DNA from: Candidatus Yaniella excrementigallinarum
GTDB lineage: Bacteria; Actinomycetota; Actinomycetes; Actinomycetales; Micrococcaceae
NCBI GenBank assembly: GCA_019113675.1
Contig: DXHA01000008.1
Span: forward strand, 1 to 34,426
Length of the DNA stretch: 34,426 nt
Direction of reading: 5' to 3'
Shown: in pieces, positions 16,840 to 25,715 of the stretch
Layout of the letters: every line of letters starts with the position of its first letter
Position numbering within the stretch: the stretch's first letter is position 1
Program-made: the position numbers and the translations under genes
The notes under the pieces: model-generated
The model's input: the letters and a program-made list of their open reading frames with translations, nothing else
The model's database searches: none
Told to the model about the DNA's origin: nothing

Positions 16840-17898
16840 GTGTCCACAGTCAGCTTGAAACAATACACCCCGACAACCGGAAGCCGTGTACTTTCAGTCG
16901 GTGCGTTCCGTCCCAATAATCTGGTCAATAATGATCAGCTAGCCGGGCCGATCAACTCTTCGGATGAATGGATTCAACAGCGAACCGGCATTGTCACACG
17001 TCAGCGAGCTGAAGCCGATACTTCCGTAGTAGACATGGCGTTGAGTGCCGGAAAACAAGCAATTGAACGTGCAGGCATCAAGGCTTCCGATTTGGGCGCA
17101 ATTATTGTCTCAACCGTGACGTTCCCATACCCCACTGGGTCAGCAGCTGCACTTATTGCAGGCAAACTTGATATCACCGTACCGGCGTATGACATCTCAG
17201 CAGCTTGTGCTGGGTACTGCTACGGTGTAGCCCAAGCCGATGCCCTGATCCGTTCAGGTATGACCGACTATGTCTTGGTTATTGGCGCTGAGAAACTCTC
17301 AGACTTTGTAGACCCGACCGACCGGTCTATTTCCTTTCTACTCGGAGACGGTGCCGGAGCGGTAGTCGTTGGCGCAGCTGAAGAAGCAGGCATTTCGAAA
17401 TCTAACCTAGGGTCCAAAGGCCAGGAATGGGATATGATCCGCCTTACCCGGTCTAGCCTGGAAATGCGCGACATTATTCAAGAAGTCGAAAAAACCGGCG
17501 ATCCCACGGCTATCACAGAACCTGGTAGCCAAGGCAGCATTTGGCCCACTCTGCGTCAAGAAGGTCCATCAGTATTCCGTTGGGCAGTCTGGGAGATGGC
17601 GAAGGTTGCCAAACAAACCCTGGCAGATGCAGGCGTCGGGCCGGAAGATCTCGTAGCGTTTCTGCCACATCAAGCCAATATGCGCATCATTGACGAATTC
17701 GCCAAACAACTGCGACTACCTGACCACGTCGCTATTGGACGCGACATCGCTGATGCGGGAAATACTTCTGCCGCATCCATTCCACTGGCCATGCACCGAC
17801 TTTTAGAAGAACATCCCGAACTGTCTGGTGGTTTGGCCTTACAAATTGGTTTTGGTGCCGGGCTGGTCTACGGCGCCCAGGTCATTCGACTGCCATAA
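16840..17898 (+). CDS. fabH: Beta-ketoacyl-ACP synthase III
   Basis: FabH starts fatty-acid chains by condensing an acyl-CoA primer with malonyl-ACP. The Cys-His-Asn triad is present: Cys123 in ISAACAGY, His277 in FLPHQANMR and Asn308 in DAGNTSAAS. 352 residues, full length. GTG start with AAGG 9 bases upstream. In actinobacteria this enzyme often prefers branched primers, but that cannot be read from the sequence. It lies between fabD and acpP in the operon. Confidence 0.97.
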   Translation: MSTVSLKQYTPTTGSRVLSVGAFRPNNLVNNDQLAGPINSSDEWIQQRTGIVTRQRAEADTSVVDMALSAGKQAIERAGIKASDLGAIIVSTVTFPYPTGSAAALIAGKLDITVPAYDISAACAGYCYGVAQADALIRSGMTDYVLVIGAEKLSDFVDPTDRSISFLLGDGAGAVVVGAAEEAGISKSNLGSKGQEWDMIRLTRSSLEMRDIIQEVEKTGDPTAITEPGSQGSIWPTLRQEGPSVFRWAVWEMAKVAKQTLADAGVGPEDLVAFLPHQANMRIIDEFAKQLRLPDHVAIGRDIADAGNTSAASIPLAMHRLLEEHPELSGGLALQIGFGAGLVYGAQVIRLP

Positions 17899-17979
17899 GT
17901 CACCGATCTGCACTGACCAGAAAAATAGTACACACACGTGCAGCTGAACGCTTGCACGCCGATTTACAAGGAGCTGCTC

Positions 17980-18219
17980 ATGGCTAACAAAGATGAAATT
18001 CTCTCCGGCCTAGCCGAAATTGTCAACGAAGAAACCGGTCTGGAAACTGAAGAAGTCCAGCTAGAAAAGAACTTCACCGAAGACCTCGACATCGACTCCA
18101 TTTCGATGATGACCATTGTGGTCAACGCCGAAGAAAAATTCGATGTGAAAATTCCAGACGAAGAAGTCAAAAACCTTAAAACCGTTCAGGATGCTGTCGA
18201 CTTTATCGCCAACGCCTAA
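17980..18219 (+). CDS. acpP: Acyl carrier protein
   Basis: A 79-residue acidic four-helix protein that carries growing acyl chains on 4'-phosphopantetheine attached to Ser40 in DLDIDSISMM. The ATG at 17980 follows AGGAG by 6 bases; the upstream open frame to 17938 adds 14 residues without a site. The gene has a GC-rich hairpin 37 bases after its stop, before fabF, which may protect or raise the acpP message relative to its neighbours. Confidence 0.97.
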   Translation: MANKDEILSGLAEIVNEETGLETEEVQLEKNFTEDLDIDSISMMTIVVNAEEKFDVKIPDEEVKNLKTVQDAVDFIANA

Positions 18220-18256
18220 CGGATCCGGTCGGACCAAAGAGTCCGCCATGAGCGGT

Positions 18257-18278
18257 GGGCCGGGACCCTTCCCGGCCC
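18257..18278 (+). promoter_or_regulatory. GC-rich hairpin between acpP and fabF
   Basis: GGGCCGGG and CCCGGCCC form a perfect 8-bp all-GC stem with a 6-base loop. There is no T-tract, so it is more likely an mRNA-stability or partial-attenuation element than a full terminator. Confidence 0.5.
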
Positions 18279-18350
18279 CGCAGGCCGCCTCCTCCACAAT
18301 TCATGAACCATTCGGCCAAACAAGGCCATCAACAAATAGAGGCATTGGAT

Positions 18351-19595
18351 ATGACCCGTAAAGCCGTAATTACCGGTCTTGGAGCTACATCCCCAATCGG
18401 TGGCGACGTAGAGACCATGTGGGCTAACGCCTTGGCTGGTACCTCTGGTGCGCGGCCAATTGAAAAAGACTGGGTAGAAAAATACAACCTGCCAGTAACG
18501 TTTGCAGCACAGCTAAGCAACGATCCATCCGAGGTCTTATCGCGTGTCGAAGCTCGACGCATGGACCCCACCACACAAATGGGATTGGTTGCCGCGCGAG
18601 AAGCCTGGACAGACGCCGGCTTGTCCAGTGACAACATCGAACCAGAACGGCTTGCCGTAGCTTTCGGAACCGGTATCGGCGGTGTATGGACACTGCTTGA
18701 CTCCTGGGATAACCTTCGGGAACGCGGTCCACGCCGCGTATTGCCAATGACCGTTCCTATGCTGATGCCAAATGGCGCAGGGGCAGCCATCTCAATGGAC
18801 CTCAGCGCCCGCGGTGGGGCTATGACGACCGTGTCTGCTTGTGCATCTGGAACTGAAGCCGTACATAACGCACGTCAACTTATCGAATCTGGTCAGGCAG
18901 ATGTTGTCGTAACCGGCGGCGCAGAAGCTGCGATTCACCCACTGCCTATTGCTGGCTTTGCTGCCATGCAGGCATTGTCCAAGCGCAATGATGATCCACA
19001 AGCCGCGTCCCGGCCCTATGACACTGATCGTGACGGATTTGTCCTTGGTGAAGGCGCTGGCGCTCTTGTGATTGAATCTGAAGAACATGCGCGGACCCGC
19101 GGCGCCGAAATCTATGCCGTTCTTGCCGGTTCCGGGATTACCTCGGATGCATACCACATCACCGCACCCGAACCGGAAGGTTATGGTGCTGCCCGTGCAC
19201 TCCGTGCTGCTCTAGAAAACGCGGGACTTGAATACTCTGATATCTCGCATGTCAACGCACACGCAACTTCCACCCCTGTTGGAGACCGCCCCGAATACGT
19301 TGCCATGAAATCGGTCTTTGCTGAGCACTTGGACAACGTCCAGGTCTCTGCCACAAAGTCTCAGACTGGCCACTTATTAGGCGCATCCGGTGCGCTTGAA
19401 GCCATCTTTACCGTACTGGCACTACACCACCGCAAAACTCCGGTGACGATCAACTTGGATAATCAAGATCCTGATATTCCAATGAATGTTGTACATGGTG
19501 CGCCAGGAGAACTCCCAGCCGGCGATATCGCGGCATTGAGTAATTCCTTCGGCTTTGGTGGCCACAACGCAGTAGTGGCATTCCAAAGCTCCTAA
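18351..19595 (+). CDS. fabF: Beta-ketoacyl-ACP synthase II
   Basis: FabF elongates acyl-ACP chains with malonyl-ACP. The Cys-His-His triad is visible: Cys164 in TVSACASGTEAVH, His304 in VNAHATSTPVGD and His341 in SQTGHLLGASGA. The ATG at 18351 gives 414 residues beginning MTRKAVITGLGATSP, with AGAGG upstream; the frame is open to 18255 but the added 32 residues are translated from the intergenic hairpin. Last gene of the fab operon, ended by a bidirectional terminator. Confidence 0.97.
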   Translation: MTRKAVITGLGATSPIGGDVETMWANALAGTSGARPIEKDWVEKYNLPVTFAAQLSNDPSEVLSRVEARRMDPTTQMGLVAAREAWTDAGLSSDNIEPERLAVAFGTGIGGVWTLLDSWDNLRERGPRRVLPMTVPMLMPNGAGAAISMDLSARGGAMTTVSACASGTEAVHNARQLIESGQADVVVTGGAEAAIHPLPIAGFAAMQALSKRNDDPQAASRPYDTDRDGFVLGEGAGALVIESEEHARTRGAEIYAVLAGSGITSDAYHITAPEPEGYGAARALRAALENAGLEYSDISHVNAHATSTPVGDRPEYVAMKSVFAEHLDNVQVSATKSQTGHLLGASGALEAIFTVLALHHRKTPVTINLDNQDPDIPMNVVHGAPGELPAGDIAALSNSFGFGGHNAVVAFQSS

Positions 19596-19612
19596 GCTGA
19601 ATTAACCGACTC

Positions 19613-19650
19613 AACGGAGGGTCATTCCTAGTTAGGAATAACCCTCCGTT
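19613..19650. terminator. Bidirectional terminator between fabF and DUF3145
   Basis: AACGGAGGGT...ATTCCTA pairs with TAGGAAT...ACCCTCCGTT over 17 of 18 positions with a 2-base centre. It lies between convergent genes, 18 bases after fabF and 26 before the DUF3145 stop. Confidence 0.8.
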
Positions 19651-19675
19651 GGTGTTATGAAGGATCGTTGCGGCG

Positions 19676-20179
19676 TTAACCTACACGGTGTAGCCAGCGG
19701 ATATTGGCACCATCTGCCGCCTGACGGAACGGTTCAAGTTCTTCGTCCCATGCCTCGCCTAAGGCAAGTGATAGCTCGTGAAACACCGCTGAAGGCTCAC
19801 CTTTGGCTTGTTCGTATGCATAGCGGATACGGTCCTCGGAGACCATAATATTGCCGGTAACGTCCGTGGTCGCATGAAAGATGCCCAATTCTGGGGTGTG
19901 AGACCAGCGTGAACCGTCGGAGCCTTCAGAGGCTTCTTCGGTAATTTCATAGCGCAAGTGCGCCCAGCCTCGTAGTGACGAAGCAAGTTTTGCGCCGCTT
20001 CCCTGCTGGGCGACCCAGTTAATCTCAGCCCGATAGGTTCCAGGAGCTGCTGGTTGCGGTTCCCACTCTAGTTTTTCTTGGGCACCCAAAGCAGCCCCGA
20101 CTGCCCATTCAATATGTGGGCAGAGGGCTGCAGGGGCAGAGTGCACGTAAAGCACACCTTGTGCGTCAATGCCAGACAT
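19676..20179 (-). CDS. DUF3145 domain-containing protein
   Basis: A 167-residue cytoplasmic protein of the DUF3145 family, function unknown, typically found convergent with the fab operon in actinobacteria. Conserved-looking segments are GVLYVHSAPAALCPHIEWA near the N-terminus, a central GWAHLRYEITEEAS, and a C-terminal EPFRQAADGANIRWLHRVG. Start ATG at 20179 follows a GGAGGATCGG-type site. A candidate promoter lies at 20285-20256. Confidence 0.92.
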   Translation of the reverse strand: MSGIDAQGVLYVHSAPAALCPHIEWAVGAALGAQEKLEWEPQPAAPGTYRAEINWVAQQGSGAKLASSLRGWAHLRYEITEEASEGSDGSRWSHTPELGIFHATTDVTGNIMVSEDRIRYAYEQAKGEPSAVFHELSLALGEAWDEELEPFRQAADGANIRWLHRVG

Positions 20180-20255
20180 TCCGATCCTCCATTGTTAGCG
20201 GTACGTCTTCCCCTACGACCACTCAATTTGGATCTTGAATATTCTGACAGGAACC

Positions 20256-20285
20256 ATTATGCCTGATCGAATACGTTATAGCCAA
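20256..20285 (-). promoter_or_regulatory. Candidate DUF3145 promoter
   Basis: Minus-strand TTGGCT (20285-20280) and CATAAT (20261-20256) are 18 bases apart, 77 bases upstream of the gene. It overlaps one copy of a 12-base direct repeat. Confidence 0.35.
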
Positions 20286-20375
20286 CAGCGCCACGATAAA
20301 TAACATAACGTTACTCAAAACCACTAAACTAGTCCGAATTTTTGGTCATTATGCCTGAAGCATTTCAATCGACTT

Positions 20376-21335
20376 TTATGCACGTGGGTGTGCCTGGTTA
20401 TACCCTTGCCGTAAACGATCAATCGAGACGTGTGTGTATAGCTGAGTAGTTTGCAAAGACTCATGGCCAAGTAGTTCTTGAACCGAGCGCAGATCAGCTC
20501 CTCCATCAAGAAGATGGGTTGCGGCAGTGTGACGCAAGACGTGGACACCGGATGCCGAAGTACTGCCCAACTCGCTAAATAGACGATTAACTACGTCTCG
20601 GATCTGGCGTGCCCCGATTCGTTTCCCGCGCGCTCCGAGGAAGACTGCCGGTGTATGGTGCTTTTCAGCCAGTAACCGTTTCCGACCACGTGTCAGCCAA
20701 GCGTCTAAGGCCTTTACCGCAGGCACGGTAAGTGGCACCATGCGTTGTTTATTTCCTTTGCCAGTTACTTTGATAAGAGACCGGGGAAGATTAATGTCAT
20801 CGATATCGAGCCCCTCGAGCTCGGCGACTCGAATGCCGGTCGAATACAATACTTCTACCATGGCTAAATCACGTAGCGCCAAGGGGCTAGCCTTCGTACC
20901 TTCTGTTTCTTCGCAACGAGATTTCAGACGATCAAGAACTTCCTGAATTTGGGCCTGCGAAAGTGTATCGGGCAGATGCGAAGCTGTCTTCGATGCTAAT
21001 AGGCGTGCGGCCGGATTATCTTCCCGAATATCTTGTCGTACGAGCCAAGACATAAACTGTCGTACCGAGGTAATTTTACGTGCCAAGGTCACTCGACTCA
21101 TACCGTGCCGAGTGAGTTGCGCCAACCAATTCCGAAGCTGTTCTAAGGTAACAGCATAAAATACCGGTGATGATACCTCATGGTCCGCTGTCGAGGTCTG
21201 CAAATCAGAAGCAAGACCAAGCAAATCTGAACGATACGACCGGATAGTGTGCGTACTCCTGTTCATCTCATGTTCCAAGTGATGGCAGTATTCTGCAATA
21301 AGTTCTGCGTCCTGAGATGAGATATTATCGCTCAT
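20376..21335 (-). CDS. xerC: Tyrosine recombinase XerC
   Basis: The 319-residue site-specific recombinase resolves chromosome dimers at dif with XerD. A SAM-like N-terminal domain is followed by the catalytic domain with Arg169 (STGIRVAE), Lys193 (TGKGNKQR), His265 and Arg268 (HVLRHTAATH), His291 (LLGHESL) and the nucleophile Tyr300 (LYTHV). The gene follows dprA by 38 bases on the same strand, the usual actinobacterial position for xerC and not that of a phage integrase. Its ribosome-binding site is weak. Confidence 0.94.
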   Translation of the reverse strand: MSDNISSQDAELIAEYCHHLEHEMNRSTHTIRSYRSDLLGLASDLQTSTADHEVSSPVFYAVTLEQLRNWLAQLTRHGMSRVTLARKITSVRQFMSWLVRQDIREDNPAARLLASKTASHLPDTLSQAQIQEVLDRLKSRCEETEGTKASPLALRDLAMVEVLYSTGIRVAELEGLDIDDINLPRSLIKVTGKGNKQRMVPLTVPAVKALDAWLTRGRKRLLAEKHHTPAVFLGARGKRIGARQIRDVVNRLFSELGSTSASGVHVLRHTAATHLLDGGADLRSVQELLGHESLQTTQLYTHVSIDRLRQGYNQAHPRA

Positions 21336-21373
21336 GCTTTCACTGTGGCATGAATCAGGCCAATGACAAAGTA

Positions 21374-22570
21374 TTACCCTCCGGTATTAGTGTTTTTTCG
21401 CCAACCGGTGTCACTGTGGTTTGCCAAATTATGTCGCGCCAATTTAGTCAAAATGCCGGTTATGCGGGGAACAGCTAAACCTGTAATGCTACACAGGCGT
21501 TCGATATTAGTGCGTGCCTTAACCGGGAGAGCTTCGAAAACCAACATTTCTTCAACGTCCAAGAAGTCATATGGCTGACACTCAGTCCGATCGGAAGATG
21601 GGCTGGTGACAGTTTCAAGCGGCTTAAAAATTGCTTGGAGATCTACCGGGTCGTCGATCAACAACGCAGGCGTTTCCTTGAGAAGACGGTGGCAGCCGGT
21701 TGAACTTGGCACATTAATTTGCCCAGGAACGGCCCCGACGATACGCCCAATGTCATGGGCATGGTTAGCAGTACTTAGTGCGCCTGAACGATACCGTGCT
21801 TCAACGACGATGGTGGCTGCTGATAGTGCTGCGATTACGCGATTGCGGTTAAGAAAACGATAACGGTTCGGTCGCATACCGGGTGGCAGCTCAGAAATAA
21901 GCACACATGACGCGGCGATCTCACGTAATAGTTCCACATTGCCGGACGGGTAGAAGCGATCTAGCCCACCCGCCAGAACAGCTATCGTGGGGAGACCACT
22001 ACCGGCTGCATCCAAAGCTATACGATGTGCATGAGCGTCTATGCCATAGGCTCCACCAGACACTACAGTAAGGCCCAGGCTACGCGCTGCTGTTGCCAGC
22101 ATTTCAGTAGCAGCAAGACCATAGCTGGTTGACTCACGAGAACCGACCAGACTAATCATGTGGTCCAGTGGCGGTATGCCACTATCGCCTATGCTCCATA
22201 GGCCGAGTGGTTCGGTCATAGATAGGTCTGCGAGCGCGGCTGGCCATTGGTGATCTTCCGGGATGAGGAAGCGGCCACCGAGCTTGGTGATGTAGTCCAG
22301 CGCCTTGTGCGGTTTTAGATAGTCTCTACGTCGGCGCCACCGAGATAGTGCATCGCCAAGGTTTTTCCGGAGGGTACTGGTGAACGCTGCATCGTCGTTG
22401 GAGTGTCCGGTCAGTTGGGCCCATTCTTGGTGTGTAGGCGTACTGCCTTGGATGATTTCGATCATTCGTATGGGGCCCCAGGTTTTTGTCGCCACATTGC
22501 CTATGGCATCTGCTGGCTCAATGACTTGAGTCAGGCCAGCCCTGGCACAACGAAGGTCATGTTGTTTCAT
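21374..22570 (-). CDS. dprA: DNA-processing protein DprA
   Basis: DprA binds incoming single-stranded DNA and loads RecA during transformation; many non-competent bacteria also carry it. The Rossmann-like fold shows ISLVGSRESTSYG (about 139-151), VVSGGAYGIDAHAH (169-182), LAGGLDRFYPSGN and RFLNRNRVIAALS, and a small winged-helix-like C-terminus. 398 residues. AGGAG lies 6 bases before the ATG, which sits inside the end of comM (14-base overlap). This suggests translational coupling within the comM-dprA-xerC run. Confidence 0.95.
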   Translation of the reverse strand: MKQHDLRCARAGLTQVIEPADAIGNVATKTWGPIRMIEIIQGSTPTHQEWAQLTGHSNDDAAFTSTLRKNLGDALSRWRRRRDYLKPHKALDYITKLGGRFLIPEDHQWPAALADLSMTEPLGLWSIGDSGIPPLDHMISLVGSRESTSYGLAATEMLATAARSLGLTVVSGGAYGIDAHAHRIALDAAGSGLPTIAVLAGGLDRFYPSGNVELLREIAASCVLISELPPGMRPNRYRFLNRNRVIAALSAATIVVEARYRSGALSTANHAHDIGRIVGAVPGQINVPSSTGCHRLLKETPALLIDDPVDLQAIFKPLETVTSPSSDRTECQPYDFLDVEEMLVFEALPVKARTNIERLCSITGLAVPRITGILTKLARHNLANHSDTGWRKNTNTGG

Positions 22571-24158
22571 GGGAGTCTCCTGCGGCGTTTAGGCGAAGGT
22601 AGAGGGCCATATCAATGTGTTCGGCTGTAGGGCGTTCTGCTGCAAGTAGGTCTGCAATTGTCCAGGCCACTCGGATGATGCGTCCATAGCCTCTGGCAGA
22701 AATCTGTTTGGTATCGACGGCGTGTTCAAGGATGCGTTGGCCTTCTTGGGTGATGCGTAGTGGCGGTGTGCGGAATAGTTTTAGCGGAACTTCATGGTTA
22801 CGATCCAGACCATATGATCGAAGTCGCTGCTTGGCCCGCCGTAGGGCGCTGCCTACACGGTTGGCTACCGTTGTTGATGATTCGGCTGGCGTTGTAGATG
22901 TCAGGTGTTGTGCCGTCAGAGGGGCCACAGTGACTTGTAGGTCTATTCGATCTAATAGCGGACCGGAGAGTTTTGCAGCGTATCGTCTTCGCTGCAATGA
23001 ACTACACCGGCATTGTTTACCGGTGCCAGAGCCGTAACCGCATGGACAAGGATTAGTTGCCATCACTAGCTGAAAACGGGCAGGAAATTCCACGGTTTGC
23101 TTTGCCCGGTGTAATACGACCTTGCCGGTTTCCAGCGGTTGCCGCAGTGTATCCAAAACAGGACGTTTGAATTCGGCCGCTTCATCTAGAAAGAGTACTC
23201 CCCCATGGGCTTGAGATACTGCCCCGGGACGGATGGTGCCGGAACCACCACCGATCAATGCCGTAACCGTGGTCGAGTGATGTGGGGCTTGAAATGGCGG
23301 CTGGTGCCGCGGCGAGTGGATCGCGGTAGCCCCATCCACTAAGGATTGAACGGCCGCAGATTCTAAAGCGGTAGTGGGATCCATCTGGCCCATAATGGTC
23401 GGCAGCCGTTGTGCGAGCATGGTTTTGCCAGCACCCGGTGGGCCCTTTAGCAATAAGTGATGTCCACCGGCTGCTGCGATTTCTAAGGCCCACCGTGCTT
23501 CGTGCTGTCCTTGTATCTCGGATAAGTCAACATTAGTAGGGGTCGGTGCTGTACTGGTTGGATATACTGGCTGCTGAATTCTGGCAGCTGGTAAAGGTTC
23601 AACTGGAGCTCCGAAATCGTATGCTACTTGAGATAGGTGCTCATAGGGTCGAACCTTAGCACCAGGTACCATTTTGGCTTCGCTTTCTGATGCTTTGGCG
23701 ACCACAATATCGCGGTAACCGGCTTCTACCGCTGCCATAACTGCCGGTAGAATACCGGGTGCGGCTTGTAGTGTGCCATCAAGGCCAAGTGCCGCTAGAA
23801 ATACCGGTCCGGTTTCATTGTTGACCGCATAGTCGGCACCCCAGGCTGCCATCAGGATCGCTAAGTCAAAGACCGAACCGCGTTTATGCAGTGATGCTGG
23901 GGTGAGATTTACTGTCAGGTGTCGACGTGTAAGCTCCAATCCGGAGTTTCGGGCTGCTGCACGGATACGATCTTTTGCTTCGTGCAAGGCCTGGTCTGGT
24001 AACCCAAGTAAGGTGAAACCCGGTAATGCGTTTCCGATATCTGCTTCAACAGTAACTAGTTGTCCCTGTATACCGTTGAGTGCCACGCTAAACGTTCTGC
24101 CGATTCTAGTTGCTGAGACGATACTCAGTACCTTGGGAGAATGTTGTGACGATACCAT
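22557..24158 (-). CDS. comM: YifB/ComM family Mg-chelatase-like AAA ATPase
   Basis: A 533-residue AAA+ protein. An N-terminal Lon-protease-like fold (FSVALNGIQGQLVTVEADIG) precedes the ATPase core with Walker A GPPGAGKT (239-246), Walker B GGVLFLDE (319-326), a cysteine cluster NPCPCGYGSGTGKQCRCS, and an arginine-rich C-terminal helix bundle. ComM is a branch-migration helicase that helps integrate DNA during transformation. Its ATG overlaps the yraN stop by one base (TGATG), and its end overlaps dprA. Confidence 0.94.
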   Translation of the reverse strand: MVSSQHSPKVLSIVSATRIGRTFSVALNGIQGQLVTVEADIGNALPGFTLLGLPDQALHEAKDRIRAAARNSGLELTRRHLTVNLTPASLHKRGSVFDLAILMAAWGADYAVNNETGPVFLAALGLDGTLQAAPGILPAVMAAVEAGYRDIVVAKASESEAKMVPGAKVRPYEHLSQVAYDFGAPVEPLPAARIQQPVYPTSTAPTPTNVDLSEIQGQHEARWALEIAAAGGHHLLLKGPPGAGKTMLAQRLPTIMGQMDPTTALESAAVQSLVDGATAIHSPRHQPPFQAPHHSTTVTALIGGGSGTIRPGAVSQAHGGVLFLDEAAEFKRPVLDTLRQPLETGKVVLHRAKQTVEFPARFQLVMATNPCPCGYGSGTGKQCRCSSLQRRRYAAKLSGPLLDRIDLQVTVAPLTAQHLTSTTPAESSTTVANRVGSALRRAKQRLRSYGLDRNHEVPLKLFRTPPLRITQEGQRILEHAVDTKQISARGYGRIIRVAWTIADLLAAERPTAEHIDMALYLRLNAAGDSHETT

Positions 24159-24538
24159 CAGATCACATCCTGCAGTAGCTCTGCGGCAAAGTCCCCATGC
24201 TGATCTACTGCTACGCCCACAATGTCTGTTCGTATAGGTGTATGCGCGTATTGAGGATAAACCGTTTGTTTATAGTCCAGTAGGCCTCGTTGGATACGCC
24301 TCAGCTGATAAGCAGTAATCGATTCCAATGGGCCCCCATACCCGGAACCTCTGCGAGTCTTGACTTCGATAGCGACCAAGGTGTGCCGATGGTAAGCGAT
24401 AATGTCGACCTCACCACTATCGGCCTGCCAATTGCGTTGTAGGATGCGGTAGCCGGCATTAGCCAGAGCTTCAGCAGCGTATTCTTCACCAAGATTGCCC
24501 AATTCGTGTGCATTTGTATGTGAGGGGCTGGTAATCAT
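24158..24538 (-). CDS. yraN: YraN/UPF0102 family nuclease-like protein
   Basis: A 126-residue protein with the Holliday-junction-resolvase-like fold of UPF0102: LGEEYAAEALANAGYRILQRNW, then GEVDIIAYHRHTLVAIEVKTRRG, giving the nuclease pattern Glu19, Asp45, Glu58, Lys60. The substrate is not established. A strong GGAGGTGAGG precedes the ATG. It leads the yraN-comM-dprA set and overlaps comM by one base. Confidence 0.92.
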   Translation of the reverse strand: MITSPSHTNAHELGNLGEEYAAEALANAGYRILQRNWQADSGEVDIIAYHRHTLVAIEVKTRRGSGYGGPLESITAYQLRRIQRGLLDYKQTVYPQYAHTPIRTDIVGVAVDQHGDFAAELLQDVI

Positions 24539-24644
24539 TGGGCCTCACCTCCGCTGTTATCCTGACAGGTTCAGGACACCGCTATGGTGTTGCCAGCACA
24601 AATTGTGGATAACCCGCGAGTGGTTGAGGGGGTGAATATCAATA

Positions 24645-24989
24645 TTATTCAGTCAATGGTGGTACGTGTGGCCCATCGACCGGCATATCGGGATCTTCCC
24701 AGTTTGGGAGCTCTTCGATGTTGACATCTCGAAAGGTCAGCACCCTGGCCCGTTGAATAAAACGGGACGTCCTGAACACATCCCAGACCCACGCATCATC
24801 AAGATACAGCTCAAAGTATGGAGCACCGTCTTCTTGGTGGGTTATAAGATCTACTGAATTGGCTAGATATATTCTGCGGTCTGTTTCGACAAGGTATCGA
24901 AACAGACCAATCACATCCCGATACTCTTTGTAGAGGTTCAGTTCTTGATCGGCAGCATATTGGGCCAATTCATCATCGGGATCAGTCAT
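24645..24989 (-). CDS. DUF2469 domain-containing protein
   Basis: A small acidic protein of 114 residues, family DUF2469, almost always next to rnhB in actinobacteria; function unknown. Typical features are the N-terminal YKEYRDVIGLFRYLVETDRR and the central DDAWVWDVFRTSRFIQRARV. GTGAGG lies just before the ATG. A 42-base gap separates it from rnhB, and 106 bases from yraN. Confidence 0.93.
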   Translation of the reverse strand: MTDPDDELAQYAADQELNLYKEYRDVIGLFRYLVETDRRIYLANSVDLITHQEDGAPYFELYLDDAWVWDVFRTSRFIQRARVLTFRDVNIEELPNWEDPDMPVDGPHVPPLTE

Positions 24990-25031
24990 GCCTCACATCG
25001 TAGTTGTTTCTCATTGTCTGTGAATTGCCGA

Positions 25032-25715
25032 TTACAATAGCGGCAGTTGAAGAGCATCAGGCGCCAAATTCCAAGACCTGCGGTGATACGGTGTGACTCC
25101 ATGACTTGTCAGAGCGGCCCGATGGACAGCAGAAGCGTAGCCCTTGTTGCTTTCCCAACCATAGGCTGGGTGTTGTTCCGCTAGCTGGACCATTAGCGCA
25201 TCGCGCGCCACTTTGGCGGTAATCGCAGCAGCCGAGACGGTGGCGCATTTGGCATCGGCTTTGGTTTGTAACATGACCTCAGACTCTACGGGGGATAACA
25301 GCTCGGTCAGAGCTTCAGGCGCATTGTGGAGCCACATAGCATTACCATCAAGCACTAAACCATTGGGAATACTGTTAGCCGTGGTAACCAGCTCATGCCA
25401 TGCCCTTCTACCAGCTAGTCCTAATGCCGCTGAAAGACCATAAGCGTCAATTTCTTCAGGGCTGGACCACCCCACGGCGGTAGCCGCCCATGCTGGTATG
25501 GCTAATGCCATGCGTTCGCGTTGCAATGCAGTCAATTGTTTAGAATCTCGAAGCCCCTCTAAGGGCTCCACAAGAACAATGTCTACCGCGGCTACACCAA
25601 CGGCGACCGGCCCAGCAAGGGCTCCTCGGCCAACTTCATCCATGCCGGCGATAACAGTGCCGCCACAGGAGTCTGCAAGAACGGTTTCAACTGAAAAATC
25701 GGGGACTTGTACCAT
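25032..25715 (-). CDS. rnhB: Ribonuclease HII
   Basis: RNase HII removes ribonucleotides and RNA from RNA/DNA hybrids. The 227-residue protein shows GMDEVGRGALAGPV (Asp26, Glu27), GLRDSKQLT, LVLDGNAMWL, and KADAKCATVSAAAITAKVARD, which contains the remaining acidic positions, then GYGW-like YGWESNKGYAS. Its ATG shares one base with the lepB stop (TAATG). It sits in the rplS-lepB-rnhB-DUF2469 order typical of actinobacteria. Confidence 0.96.
   Translation of the reverse strand: MVQVPDFSVETVLADSCGGTVIAGMDEVGRGALAGPVAVGVAAVDIVLVEPLEGLRDSKQLTALQRERMALAIPAWAATAVGWSSPEEIDAYGLSAALGLAGRRAWHELVTTANSIPNGLVLDGNAMWLHNAPEALTELLSPVESEVMLQTKADAKCATVSAAAITAKVARDALMVQLAEQHPAYGWESNKGYASAVHRAALTSHGVTPYHRRSWNLAPDALQLPLL

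Noticed and set aside
20325..20360. Possible dif site next to xerC (CCGA ... CATTATG)
   Set aside because: The spacing between the half-sites is two bases too long against the actinobacterial dif pattern as I recall it, and the outer bases do not match; xerC is not normally next to dif.
20376..21335. Tyrosine recombinase as a phage or island integrase
   Set aside because: It is embedded after dprA in the usual chromosomal order, with no excision gene, attachment repeats or phage genes.
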